Shown: positions 8,183 to 16,528, counted from the stretch's first letter. The stretch: DNA of 64,000 bases from Ralstonia thomasii (GCF_958405895.1 NZ_CATZAR010000012.1); one strand, 5' to 3'. Numbers and translations: made by a program. The notes: a model not told the origin generated them from the sequence alone.

Positions 8183-8734
8183 ATGGCCCTGAGTCTTGAC
8201 GACATCCGCACGCTGTTCGATCGCCACGGCAGCATTGCCTACAGTGGCGAGCCCGTCACCCAACTCGAACATGCGTTGCAGACGGCGGCGCTGGCGGAGG
8301 CGGCCGGCGCGTCGGATGCGCTGATCACGGCGGCGTTGCTGCACGACCTCGGTCATTTGCTGAACCTGCAAGGTGAGACCCCCACCGCGCACGGCATCGA
8401 CGATCAGCACCAGTACGTTGCGCTGCCATTTCTGCGCGCCACGTTTCCGGACGCCGTGCTGGAGCCGATCCGCCTGCACGTGGATGCCAAGCGCTGCCTG
8501 TGCGCGATGGACGCGCATTACTACGCACGCCTATCAGCGGATTCGGTACGCAGCCTGGCGCTGCAGGGCGGCGTGTTTTCGACACACGAGGCCGAGGCCT
8601 TCATGCAGCGTCCATACGCTGCCGATGCGCTGCAATTGCGCCAGTGGGATGACCTCGCCAAGGTGGCGGGGCAGCGCACGCCTGACCTTGCGCACTTCCT
8701 GGCGATGGCCGCGCGGGTTTCAGCGGCAGCCTAG
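8183..8734 (+). CDS. HD-domain protein of the PhnZ-type mixed-valent diiron oxygenase family
   Basis: This 183-residue HD-superfamily protein resembles PhnZ, the diiron oxygenase that cleaves 2-amino-1-hydroxyethylphosphonate. Visible candidates for the known PhnZ ligands and substrate residues are Tyr20, Glu23, His30, His54-Asp55 (LLHDLGH), His58, His76, His99, Lys103 and Asp156/157, with spacings matching PhnZ as I recall it. No phnY or other phosphonate gene is nearby, so the substrate may differ. The start at 8183 gives the family N terminus; the frame is open to 8108. The 3' end overlaps the converging epimerase gene by 15 bp. Confidence 0.8.
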   Translation: MALSLDDIRTLFDRHGSIAYSGEPVTQLEHALQTAALAEAAGASDALITAALLHDLGHLLNLQGETPTAHGIDDQHQYVALPFLRATFPDAVLEPIRLHVDAKRCLCAMDAHYYARLSADSVRSLALQGGVFSTHEAEAFMQRPYAADALQLRQWDDLAKVAGQRTPDLAHFLAMAARVSAAA

Positions 8735-9676
8735 ACTGCGTAACGTCGCGCCCACGGCTTCGTCCCACGGCGTGTGCGGTTCGGCGCCGAGTGCCTGCAC
8801 GAGCTTGGCATTGTCCATGCGCACCGGGTGCTGCCACAGATAACGCATCTCGCGCATCTCGCGCAGCATCTCCGAGAACGGTGTCAGCGCGGGCATCAGC
8901 CACCACGGGAATGCGCGCGTCTTGACGGGGTGGCCCACCGCGCGGCCAATCGATGCGACCATCTGCGTGCCATCGGCATCCCAGTGGCCGCGCATGTGAT
9001 AGACGGCGAAGTCCGGCAGACGGTCGCCTTGCTCGACAAGACGCAACATCGTTTCGGCCACATCGGGCAAATACGCCCATTGATGACCGATGCCGGCGGC
9101 GCCCGGATGCGTAACGGTGCGGACAGGCTTGCCCGGCTTGACCAGCGCGCCGGCAAACCAGGTGTTGCTGGTTTGCGGCCCGAAGAAATCGCCGGCGCGC
9201 ACGATCAGGCTGCGCACACCGTCGGCGCTGGCGGCCTGCATGCGGCGCTCCAGCTCCGCGCGGATCTTGCCCTTGCGCGTGAGCGGTGCCTGCGGGGTGG
9301 TTTCGCGCAGCACGGGAAACGTGTCCGGCGCGAAGTTGTACACCGTGCCCGGCAGCACGATGCGCGCACCCGAGGCGCGGGCGGCGGCGATGGTGTTGTC
9401 GATCATCGGCAGCACCAGGCCGGCCCAGTTCTGGTAGCCCGGCGGGTTGACGGCGTGGATGATCAGCTCCGCGCCTTGCGCCGCGCCGACCACGTCTTCG
9501 CGCACCATCGCGTCGCCGCGAATCCACTCGAATGCGGTGTTGCGGTTCGTCAGCGCGACCGGATTGCGCTGCAGCGCCCGCACATGCCAGCCACGTGCCA
9601 CCAGCCGACGTGCCACTTCGCCGCCAATGCCGCCAGTGGCGCCCAGTACCAATGCGATGCGTTTTACCTGTTCCAT
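8720..9676 (-). CDS. NAD(P)-binding epimerase/dehydratase-like protein
   Basis: This 318-residue extended Rossmann-fold protein carries the dinucleotide motif VLGATGGIGGEVARRL near residues 8-23. I do not see the usual catalytic YxxxK; the corresponding region reads PGTVYNFAPDTFP, so it may be an atypical or NmrA-like member. AGGAG precedes the start. It is divergent from a LysR regulator 105 bp away, a classic arrangement in which the regulator controls the divergent enzyme gene. The substrate is unknown. Confidence 0.8.
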   Translation of the reverse strand: MEQVKRIALVLGATGGIGGEVARRLVARGWHVRALQRNPVALTNRNTAFEWIRGDAMVREDVVGAAQGAELIIHAVNPPGYQNWAGLVLPMIDNTIAAARASGARIVLPGTVYNFAPDTFPVLRETTPQAPLTRKGKIRAELERRMQAASADGVRSLIVRAGDFFGPQTSNTWFAGALVKPGKPVRTVTHPGAAGIGHQWAYLPDVAETMLRLVEQGDRLPDFAVYHMRGHWDADGTQMVASIGRAVGHPVKTRAFPWWLMPALTPFSEMLREMREMRYLWQHPVRMDNAKLVQALGAEPHTPWDEAVGATLRSLGCR

Positions 9677-9769
9677 GATCGTGCTCCTGATGTGAGAGAG
9701 AGCGTTGCGATGGAGGCATTCTGGGCGCAGCTATGCTTCAATGGAATTGTTGATATCAAGCGTACAGCT

Positions 9770-9783
9770 ATACAAATTTGTAT
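9770..9783. promoter_or_regulatory. 14-bp perfect palindrome overlapping the LysR start codon
   Basis: ATACAAATTTGTAT is its own reverse complement and overlaps the first two bases of the LysR start codon at 9782. In the 105-bp divergent intergenic region it is a good candidate operator for LysR autoregulation or control of the epimerase gene. Function is inferred. Confidence 0.5.
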
Positions 9784-10678
9784 GAGCGGATCAGAACCGG
9801 GTTGGGAGTTGTATCGGACGTTTCTTGCCGTCGTGCGAGAAGGATCGCTGTCGGGCGCCGCCCGCGCGTTGGGGCTGACGCAGCCGACCGTGGGGCGACA
9901 TGTCGATGCGCTCGAACGGGCGCTGGGCATGTCGCTCTTCCTCCGAACGCAGCAAGGGCTGAGCCCCACAGAAGCGGCGCTATCGCTGCGGCCGTTTGCG
10001 GAATCGCTCGAAGCCACGAGCGCCGCCTTGCTGCGCGCCGCTTCCAGCCAGGGCGAGGGCGTGCGCGGCACCGTGCGCATCACTGCCAGCGAGGTGGTGG
10101 CGGTGGAAGTGTTGCCGCCCATCCTCGCCGACCTGCACGCCGCCTATCCGGAGCTGACGCTCGAACTGGTGCCCTCCAACCGGATGGAAGACCTGCTGCG
10201 CCGCGAGGCGGATATCGCCGTGCGCATGCAGCCACCGAGCCAGGGCGTGCTCGTCGCGCGGCACATCGGCGCGATCGAGCTGGGGATATTTGCCCACCGG
10301 CGCTATCTGGCGCAGCGCGGCACGCCAAGCACGGTGGAAGAACTCGCGGCCCACACCTTGATCGGCTACGACAAAGAGAACGCGTTCCTGCGCAGCATGC
10401 GAGCGCAACTGCCGTGGGTTCAACGCAACCGCTTCGCACTGCGCACCGACAGTGACCTGGCTGCGATTGCCGCGCTGCGTGCGGGCTTTGGCATCGGCTT
10501 CTGCCAGATCGGGCTGGTGCGGAACAACGCAGATCTGGTTCGGCTGTTCGGCGATCAGATTTCCATCACGCTCGACACCTGGCTCGCCATGCACGAAGAC
10601 CTGCGTGACAGCCCGCGCTGCCGCGTGGTGTTTGATGCGCTGGCGACGGGGCTGCTGCGTTACATCAACGGCGATTGA
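9782..10678 (+). CDS. LysR-family transcriptional regulator
   Basis: This is a 298-residue LysR regulator. The N-terminal winged helix-turn-helix is clear (YRTFLAVVREGSLSGAARAL, then LTQPTVGRHVDALER), followed by the ligand-binding domain starting near GTVRITASE. The frame is open far upstream, but the start at 9782 gives the standard distance to the helix-turn-helix. No Shine-Dalgarno sequence is seen, and the start codon lies in a palindrome, consistent with tight autoregulation. It is divergent from the epimerase-like gene, its likely target. Confidence 0.88.
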   Translation: MSGSEPGWELYRTFLAVVREGSLSGAARALGLTQPTVGRHVDALERALGMSLFLRTQQGLSPTEAALSLRPFAESLEATSAALLRAASSQGEGVRGTVRITASEVVAVEVLPPILADLHAAYPELTLELVPSNRMEDLLRREADIAVRMQPPSQGVLVARHIGAIELGIFAHRRYLAQRGTPSTVEELAAHTLIGYDKENAFLRSMRAQLPWVQRNRFALRTDSDLAAIAALRAGFGIGFCQIGLVRNNADLVRLFGDQISITLDTWLAMHEDLRDSPRCRVVFDALATGLLRYINGD

Positions 10679-10690
10679 TCGATCGCGTTG

Positions 10691-10906
10691 TCAGCGGCCC
10701 TGGCGCAGTGGGTCGAGCAGGCCCTTCAGGCCGTTGTGATCCAGCTCCTGCATCAGCGCCAGCAGTCGGCCGATCTGCCCCGGCGGAAACCCTTCGCGTG
10801 CAAACCAGTTGAGGTAATGACCCGGCAGGTCGGCAATCAGGCGGCCCTTGTATTTGCCAAAGGGCATCTGCGTGGTGACGAGGCGGTGGAGGTCTTCGGG
10901 GTTCAT
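10691..10906 (-). CDS. DUF3820 family protein (QSregVF-type)
   Basis: This 71-residue protein has the compact DUF3820 pattern: MPFGKYKGRLIADLPGHYLNWF, then a short helix around GRLLALMQELDHNGL. The family was named for a putative quorum-sensing-regulated virulence factor, but its biochemical role is unknown. It starts 5 bp after the stop of the decayed LysR remnant on the same strand, so it may once have been co-transcribed with that regulator. It converges with the intact LysR gene. Confidence 0.8.
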   Translation of the reverse strand: MNPEDLHRLVTTQMPFGKYKGRLIADLPGHYLNWFAREGFPPGQIGRLLALMQELDHNGLKGLLDPLRQGR

Positions 10907-10911
10907 GGGCG

Positions 10912-11190
10912 CTATTGTGCCGCCGATGCGGGGACGAACGTGGGCACCTGCGCCAGCAAATGCTCCACAAAACCGGAGAGCTTCGGTAGCGGCCGCCGGT
11001 CCTGCCGATACACGACATGAATCGGCCGCGGCCCGGGCGCATACGCTTGCAGCACGCGTACGAGTCGGCCGCTTGCCAGGTCTTCGGCGACGAGCACTTC
11101 GGGCTGCAGCAGCAGGCCGGCACCGGTCAGCGCTGCCGCGCGCAAGCCATGGCCGTCGTAGGCGCCATTCCAACCGGATTTGCGAGGGAG
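10912..11190 (-). pseudogene. LysR-family regulator, C-terminal remnant
   Basis: About 85 residues of a LysR ligand-binding domain survive: the segments GLRAAALTGAGLLLQPEVLV, EDLASGRLVRVLQAYAPG and RPIHVVYRQDRRPLPKLSGF match the usual LysR C terminus and end with a normal stop. The DNA-binding half and most of the sensor domain are missing. At the upstream edge the sequence passes directly into the start of a short-chain dehydrogenase on the opposite strand, so a deletion has removed the 5' ends of two divergent genes. The exact left limit of homology is uncertain by a few codons. Confidence 0.8.
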
Positions 11191-11199
11191 CAAGACAGG

Positions 11200-11802
11200 A
11201 AGATCGTCGTGATTGGTGCCAGCGGCACGCTGGGCCGCGCCGTGGTGGCGGAACTGGAGCAGGGCGGTGCGCACGAAATCATCCGCGTCGGCCGCACGCA
11301 GGGTGAGCATCAGGTCGACATCACCAATGCCGACAGCGTGGCCGCACTGTTCGACAAGGTTGGCCGCGTTGATGCGATCGTCTCCACCGCCGGCAACCTG
11401 TTCTTCGGGCCGCTGACAAAGATGACGGCCGCGGATTTCACCGTTGGCCTGCAGGACAAGCTGCTCGGTCAGGTGCGCCTGGCGCTCGTCGGCCAGCATT
11501 ATCTGAACGACGGCGGCTCGATCACGCTGACGACCGGTATCGTGGGGCAGGAGCCTGTTGCACAAGGCGCCAACGCGAGCGCCGTCAACGCGGGCGTGGA
11601 GGGTTTTGTGCGCGCCGCCGCGTGCGAACTGCCGCGCGGCATCCGCATGAACGCGGTGAGCCCGACGGTGCTGACCGAATCGATGGAGGCGTATGGCGCG
11701 TTCTTTCCGGGCTTCTAGCCTGTGCCGGCAGCGCGTGCGGCGCTGGCGTACCGACGCAGCGTGGAGGGCGTGCAGAGCGGCCGGGTGTATCGCGTAGGCT
11801 GA
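11200..11802 (+). pseudogene. short-chain dehydrogenase, start lost and premature amber codon
   Basis: The sequence KIVVIGASGTLGRAVVAELEQ and the rest of a small SDR (about 200 residues) are recognisable, but there is no start codon at the proper place: AGG occupies the expected Met position before KIVV. An in-frame ATG at 11149 could give a hybrid N terminus encoded by the antisense of the LysR remnant. A TAG at 11716-11718 interrupts the frame after FFPGF; the same frame then continues PVPAARAALAYRRSVEGV to a TGA at 11800-11802, which looks like the true C terminus. Both ends are damaged, so I call it a pseudogene. A shortened protein could still be made. Confidence 0.8.
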
Positions 11803-11963
11803 ATCTGCCCAGATCGTGAACACGTTAAGGTTTGGGGTATCTCCCCCCTTGCTCGCGTGGCGTGACTCCTTCTAGACTCGTTCATCCCCGACCCAGCGGT
11901 CGGCCAAATCGCAGATCCAGGGCGGGCGCAGACCCGCTTCGCATATCTCAGGAGACGGACGGC

Positions 11964-13112
11964 ATGAAGGTTTCGCGCGCATCCCGCATTGCACTCGCCG
12001 CGACGGCACTGTTGGCAGGTACGGCGTTCGCCCAGGTGAAGGTCGGCATCACGGTGTCTGCCACGGGGCCGGCCGCTTCCCTAGGCATTCCGGAAAAGAA
12101 CACCGTCGCGCTGCTCCCCAAGGAAATCGCCGGCAAGAAAATCGAGTACATCGTGCTCGACGATGCGTCTGACACGACCACGGCCGTCAAGAACACGCGC
12201 AAGTTGATCACCGAAGACAAGGTCGACCTGGTGATCGGTTCGACCGTCACGCCGAACTCGCTGGCGATGGTGGATGTGGTGGCCGAGAACGAAACGCCAA
12301 TGATCACCTTGGCCGCATCAGCGCGGATCATCGAGCCGATGGACGCCAAGCGGGCGTGGGTCTTCAAGACGCCGCAAAACGATTCCCACATGGCGACCGC
12401 CATTGCCGAGCACATGGCCAACCACGGCGTGAAGACGGTCGCGCTGATCGGTTTTGCCGATGCCTATGGCGATTCGTGGGCGCAGGAGTTCGACAAGGTG
12501 GCTGCATTGCGCAAGCTGAAGGTCGTCGCCAATGAGCGCTTTGCTCGGACCGATACGTCGGTGACGGGGCAGGTGCTGAAGATCATGTCAGCCAATCCGG
12601 ATGCGGTGCTGATCGCAGGCTCGGGTACGCCGGCCGCGTTGCCGGAACGGGCGCTCAAGGAGCGCGGCTACAAGGGCAAGCTGTATCAGACGCACGGCGT
12701 GGCGAACGCCGACTTCCTGCGTGTGTGTGGCAAGGACTGCGAAGGCACGTACCTGCCCGCGGGCCCGATCCTGGTTGCCGAGCAACTGCCGGACAGCAAT
12801 CTGGTAAAGAAGCCGGCGCTGGCGTACAAGACTGCATATGAGAAGGCCTACGGCGGGCAGGTTTCCACCTTCGGTGGCCACATGTGGGATGCCGGTTTGT
12901 TGTTCACGCAGGCGATGCCCGAAGCGCTGAAGAAGGGGCAACCCGGCACGCCGGCGTTCCGCAAGGGGCTGCGCGATGCGATGGAGACGACGACCAACCT
13001 GGCCATCTCGCACGGCGTGATGAATATGAATGCGAAGGATCACCTCGGGCTGGATCAGCGGGCGCGGGTGATGGTGGAGATCAAGGACGGGAAGTGGAAG
13101 CTGCAGAATTAA
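11964..13112 (+). CDS. orphan ABC transporter substrate-binding protein (Leu/Ile/Val type)
   Basis: This is a periplasmic binding protein of 382 residues with a signal peptide at residues 1-23 (core IALAATALLAGTAFA) and a mature start QVKVGITVSATGPAASLG typical of type-I binding folds. The start at 11964 follows CAGGAGACGG. No permease or ATPase gene adjoins it, so it must share a transport machine encoded elsewhere, or act as a sensor or scavenger. The ligand is unknown; related orphan proteins bind amino acids or aromatic acids. It is followed by a hairpin and a strong terminator. Confidence 0.88.
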   Translation: MKVSRASRIALAATALLAGTAFAQVKVGITVSATGPAASLGIPEKNTVALLPKEIAGKKIEYIVLDDASDTTTAVKNTRKLITEDKVDLVIGSTVTPNSLAMVDVVAENETPMITLAASARIIEPMDAKRAWVFKTPQNDSHMATAIAEHMANHGVKTVALIGFADAYGDSWAQEFDKVAALRKLKVVANERFARTDTSVTGQVLKIMSANPDAVLIAGSGTPAALPERALKERGYKGKLYQTHGVANADFLRVCGKDCEGTYLPAGPILVAEQLPDSNLVKKPALAYKTAYEKAYGGQVSTFGGHMWDAGLLFTQAMPEALKKGQPGTPAFRKGLRDAMETTTNLAISHGVMNMNAKDHLGLDQRARVMVEIKDGKWKLQN

Positions 13113-13131
13113 TGACGTAGCCCACGTCATT
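13111..13131 (+). repeat. inverted repeat at the binding-protein stop codon
   Basis: AATGACGT and ACGTCATT form a perfect 8-bp inverted repeat with a 5-nt loop; the left arm begins inside the TAA stop codon. It directly precedes the terminator and may be an mRNA 3'-end structure. Confidence 0.4.
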
Positions 13132-13132
13132 G

Positions 13133-13178
13133 CCCAAAGCAAAACGCACGGTTCGCGCCGTGCGTTTTGCTTTTGGGG
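13133..13178 (+). terminator. intrinsic terminator after the orphan binding-protein gene
   Basis: The 13-bp stem GCAAAACGCACGG / CCGTGCGTTTTGC has a 6-nt loop and is followed by TTTT; flanking CCCAAA and TTTTGGG can extend pairing. Confidence 0.85.
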
Positions 13179-13227
13179 CTCAAGTGCTGGCGAGGCTTTT
13201 CGGTACTGGCGATGCCGCGGTTGTGGG

Positions 13228-13688
13228 CAGCGCCGCGACATGGTCGGCGTGCCGATTGGACCGGCGCGCCGTATCGCGGTGGTGGGCAGCGCAGGCTATT
13301 TGCAAGCGTATGGCACTCCTGAATCGCTGGACGCACTGCGCGGGCATCGGTGCATCCGATATCGCTTTCCGAGTAGCGGCGCCTTGTATGACTGGGCGTT
13401 TGTCGAACCCCGCGGTGGTGCCATTCAGTCGGCCGATGTGACGGGGGCTTCATCGCCAATGATGTGCTGGCGATGGTCGAGGCGGCGAAGCAGGGCATGG
13501 GCTTGGCGCACGTGTTGGAAGACCTCGTTACCGAGCATGTGGCGGCCGGCCGCCTGGTTCGAGTGCTCGAGCCGTGGTGTCCGCCGATGTATCGCTTTCA
13601 TCTCTATTTCCCAGGCACGCCTCGGATGCCGGGCAAGCTGCGCGTCTTCATCGACTTTCTGCGGACGCACTCGGGTCACGATGCCTGA
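13228..13688 (+). pseudogene. LysR-family regulator, C-terminal remnant with a frameshift
   Basis: The effector-binding domain of a LysR regulator is recognisable from about RRDMVGVPIGPARRIAVVG to the C terminus (GRLVRVLEPWCPPMYRFHLY, then RVFIDFLRTHSG). The N-terminal DNA-binding part is absent. The frame breaks at a run of five G near 13442-13447: the first frame ends in ADVTGASS, whereas the alternative frame continues GFIANDVLAMVEAAKQGMG. A one-base change in that run would restore continuity, so the frameshift could be a sequencing error, but the missing N terminus makes it non-functional anyway. It lies directly before the parS sites. Confidence 0.8.
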
Positions 13689-13704
13689 AGGCCAACCCTC
13701 GGTG

Positions 13705-13720
13705 TGTTTCACGTGAAACA
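13705..13720. other. parS: parS centromere site 1
   Basis: TGTTTCACGTGAAACA is a perfect match to the conserved chromosomal parS palindrome bound by ParB. The palindrome extends by one more base pair on each side. It lies in the gap between the LysR remnant and mnmG, about 3 kb from parAB. Confidence 0.95.
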
Positions 13721-13744
13721 CAAGCCTGCCCGACAAGCGGTGCA

Positions 13745-13760
13745 TGTTTCACGTGAAACA
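13745..13760. other. parS: parS centromere site 2
   Basis: A second perfect TGTTTCACGTGAAACA, 40 bp from the first (start to start), in the same intergenic region. ParB from the downstream parB gene is the expected ligand. Confidence 0.95.
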
Positions 13761-13797
13761 CGAAAAGCGGGGGAATTTCGTCTCGATTACCGCATCG

Positions 13798-13829
13798 TCG
13801 AACTGTGGTGTAGCTGCGCGACTTATAAT
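13798..13829 (+). promoter_or_regulatory. putative promoter of mnmG
   Basis: A perfect -10 hexamer TATAAT lies at 13824-13829, 44 bp before the mnmG start. The -35 element is poor (TCGAAC at 13798 or AACTGT at 13801), so the promoter rests mainly on the -10 box. Confidence 0.5.
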
Positions 13830-13873
13830 TCCGCTTCTCCAAATTTTCAATGCCTCCATGCGAGGAGGAAGCC

Positions 13874-15823
13874 ATGCTGTATCCAATTGAATTCGATGTG
13901 ATCGTGGTGGGCGGCGGACACGCCGGCACCGAGGCCGCCCTGGCGGCGGCGCGCATGGGCTGCCAGACCCTGCTGCTGACGCACAACATCGAGACCTTGG
14001 GGCAGATGAGCTGCAATCCGTCCATCGGCGGCATCGGCAAGGGTCACCTGGTCAAGGAAGTGGATGCGCTCGGCGGCGCCATGGCCATTGCGACGGACGA
14101 GGGCGGGATCCAGTTCCGTATCCTCAATTCCAGCAAGGGCCCGGCCGTGAGGGCGACTCGCGCGCAGGCAGACCGCGTGCTGTACAAGGCGGCGATCCGT
14201 CATCGCCTGGAAAACCAGCCGAACCTGATGCTGTTCCAGCAGGCTGTGGAAGACCTGGTGGTAGAAGGCGATCGCGTAATCGGGGCGGTGACGCAGGTTG
14301 GCGTGCAGTTCCGTGCACGTGCTGTGGTACTGACGGCCGGCACGTTCCTCGACGGCAAGATCCACGTCGGGCTAAACAACTACACCGGCGGTCGCGCGGG
14401 CGACCCGGCTGCGGTATCGCTGTCGGCGCGTCTGAAGGAATTGAAGCTGCCGCAAGGCCGCCTCAAAACCGGCACGCCGCCGCGCATTGACGGCCGCTCC
14501 ATCGATTTTTCGGTGCTCGAAGAGCAGCCGGGTGATCTCGATCCGGTGCCGGTGTTCTCGTTCATGGGCCGCGCGGACATGCATCCGCGTCAAGTGCCGT
14601 GCTGGGTAACGCACACCAACGAGCGCACGCACGACATCATCCGCGCCGGGCTGGACCGCTCCCCCATGTACACGGGCGTGATCGAAGGGGTGGGGCCACG
14701 CTACTGCCCTAGCATTGAAGACAAGATCCATCGCTTCGCCAGCAAGGACAGCCACCAGATCTTCCTGGAACCGGAGGGCTTGGCGACCAACGAGTTTTAC
14801 CCGAACGGCGTGTCGACCAGCCTGCCGTTTGATGTGCAGCTCGACCTGATCCACTCAATGCGCGGGCTGGAGAATGCCCACATCCTGCGTCCCGGTTACG
14901 CCATCGAGTACGACTACTTCGACCCGCGCGGCCTCAAGGCCTCGCTGGAGTCGAAGGCGATTTCCGGCCTGTTCTTCGCTGGCCAGATCAACGGGACGAC
15001 CGGTTACGAAGAGGCCGCGGCGCAAGGCCTGCTGGCGGGCATCAACGCCGGCCTGCAAGTGCAGGGCAAGGATGCCTGGACGCCGCGCCGCGACCAGGCT
15101 TATCTGGGCGTGCTCGTCGACGACCTCATCACCCGGGGCGTGACCGAGCCGTATCGCATGTTCACCAGCCGGGCCGAGTTCCGCCTCAGCCTGCGGGAAG
15201 ACAACGCCGACATGCGCTTGACCGAAGTCGGCCGCACGCTGGGCGTGGTCGACGACGCTCGCTGGGATGCCTTCAACCGGAAGCGTGACGCTGTTTCACG
15301 TGAAACAGAGCGCCTCAAGTCGACTTGGGTGAATCCGGCCACGCTTCCGTTGGAAGACGCTGAGCCGGTCCTGGGCAAAGGCATTGAGCGCGAGTACGCC
15401 TTGGCCGACTTGCTGCGCCGGCCTAACGTGACGTACGAAACCCTTATGGGCATGCAGGGCGGCAAGTACGCGCTCGAATCGCCGTTGGCTGAAGACCCGT
15501 TGCTGGCCGAGCAGATCCGCGAGCAGGTCGAGATCGGCATCAAATACCACGGCTATATCGCCCGGCAAGCCGATGAAGTGGAGCGCCTCGGTGCGAACGA
15601 GAACACCCGTCTGCCGGCCGATTTCGATTATTCGCAAGTGCGCGGTCTGTCGATCGAGGTCCAGCAGAAGCTCGCCAAGCACAAGCCCGAGACCATCGGA
15701 CAGGCTTCACGTATCTCCGGCATCACGCCGGCCGCCGTGTCGCTGCTGCTCGTGCACCTCAAGAAGGGCGTGCTGCGTGGCCAAGTTGGCCCGCGCGCCA
15801 GTTCAGAAGGCGAGGCCGCTTGA
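13874..15823 (+). CDS. mnmG: tRNA uridine-5-carboxymethylaminomethyl modification enzyme MnmG (GidA)
   Basis: This FAD-dependent enzyme of 649 residues works with MnmE to install the 5-carboxymethylaminomethyl group on wobble uridine 34 of several tRNAs. The FAD-binding GGGHAGTEAA motif is near residues 13-22, and the family block MSCNPSIGGIGKGHLVKEVDALGG follows. The start at 13874 is set by a strong AGGAGGAAGCC ribosome site. A parS site is embedded near codon 473. The stop overlaps the rsmG start by one base (TGATG). It heads the mnmG-rsmG-parA-parB series common in bacteria. Confidence 0.97.
   Translation: MLYPIEFDVIVVGGGHAGTEAALAAARMGCQTLLLTHNIETLGQMSCNPSIGGIGKGHLVKEVDALGGAMAIATDEGGIQFRILNSSKGPAVRATRAQADRVLYKAAIRHRLENQPNLMLFQQAVEDLVVEGDRVIGAVTQVGVQFRARAVVLTAGTFLDGKIHVGLNNYTGGRAGDPAAVSLSARLKELKLPQGRLKTGTPPRIDGRSIDFSVLEEQPGDLDPVPVFSFMGRADMHPRQVPCWVTHTNERTHDIIRAGLDRSPMYTGVIEGVGPRYCPSIEDKIHRFASKDSHQIFLEPEGLATNEFYPNGVSTSLPFDVQLDLIHSMRGLENAHILRPGYAIEYDYFDPRGLKASLESKAISGLFFAGQINGTTGYEEAAAQGLLAGINAGLQVQGKDAWTPRRDQAYLGVLVDDLITRGVTEPYRMFTSRAEFRLSLREDNADMRLTEVGRTLGVVDDARWDAFNRKRDAVSRETERLKSTWVNPATLPLEDAEPVLGKGIEREYALADLLRRPNVTYETLMGMQGGKYALESPLAEDPLLAEQIREQVEIGIKYHGYIARQADEVERLGANENTRLPADFDYSQVRGLSIEVQQKLAKHKPETIGQASRISGITPAAVSLLLVHLKKGVLRGQVGPRASSEGEAA
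15292..15307. other. parS: parS centromere site 3, inside mnmG
   Basis: A perfect TGTTTCACGTGAAACA is embedded in the mnmG coding sequence, where the frame reads VSRET. A 16-bp perfect match here is very unlikely by chance, given two more copies 1.5 kb upstream. Confidence 0.93.
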
Positions 15824-16491
15824 TGGCGAATGCACTGACAGACGCCCGGGCAGAGTTGGAAGCCGGCGCCCGTGCGCTTGGCTTGTCGCTGGACGACGCG
15901 CAGGTCGATCGCCTGCTGGCGTATCAAGGGCTGCTGGCCAAATGGAACCGCGTCTATAACCTGACCGCCATTCGTGATGCCGGCGACATGCTGACGCATC
16001 ACCTGCTGGATTCGCTCTCGGCCGTGTCGCGCATCGCCGGTTTGGCCCGCCGTGCCCAACCCGACGCACCGCGCGTGCTGGACGTCGGTTCGGGTGGTGG
16101 GCTGCCGGGCATTCCGCTGGCCATCGCTTTCCCAGATGTAAGCGTCACGATGGTCGACATCGTGCAGAAGAAGACCGCCTTCCTGACGCAGTGCCGCGCC
16201 GAGCTTGGCTTGGCCAATGCCCAATCGCATTGGGGCCATGTAGAAAAACTGGCCGATGCCACCGGCTACGGCGTCATCACGTCACGCGCGTTTGCCGAGT
16301 TGGTCGATTTCGTGAATCTGGCCGGGCACCTGCTGGCGCCCGGCGGCCGCATGGTCGCCATGAAGGGCGTGCGCCCGGATGCCGAAATCGAACGCCTGCC
16401 CGCCGGCTGGACCGTCGAAGCCATCGAGCGCCTGACCGTGCCGGGGCTGCCGGCTGAGCGTCACCTGGTCATCCTCGCGCCGTCGGCGTGA
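15823..16491 (+). CDS. rsmG: 16S rRNA (guanine527-N7)-methyltransferase RsmG (GidB)
   Basis: This 222-residue SAM-dependent methyltransferase modifies G527 in the 530 loop of 16S rRNA. The N-terminal LLAKWNRVYNLTAIRD and the SAM-binding VLDVGSGGGLPGIPLAI are diagnostic, and ITSRAFAELVDFV follows as usual. Translation is coupled to mnmG through a one-base stop/start overlap. parA begins 37 bp downstream. Confidence 0.96.
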   Translation: MANALTDARAELEAGARALGLSLDDAQVDRLLAYQGLLAKWNRVYNLTAIRDAGDMLTHHLLDSLSAVSRIAGLARRAQPDAPRVLDVGSGGGLPGIPLAIAFPDVSVTMVDIVQKKTAFLTQCRAELGLANAQSHWGHVEKLADATGYGVITSRAFAELVDFVNLAGHLLAPGGRMVAMKGVRPDAEIERLPAGWTVEAIERLTVPGLPAERHLVILAPSA

Positions 16492-16528
16492 GCGAACGTT
16501 GTAGCGAGCCATTCACCGCAGAGGAGTC

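Noticed and set aside
13442..13447. Programmed frameshift in the LysR remnant
   Set aside because: The G-run could suggest slippage, but the DNA-binding half of the gene is missing, so decay or a sequencing error is simpler.
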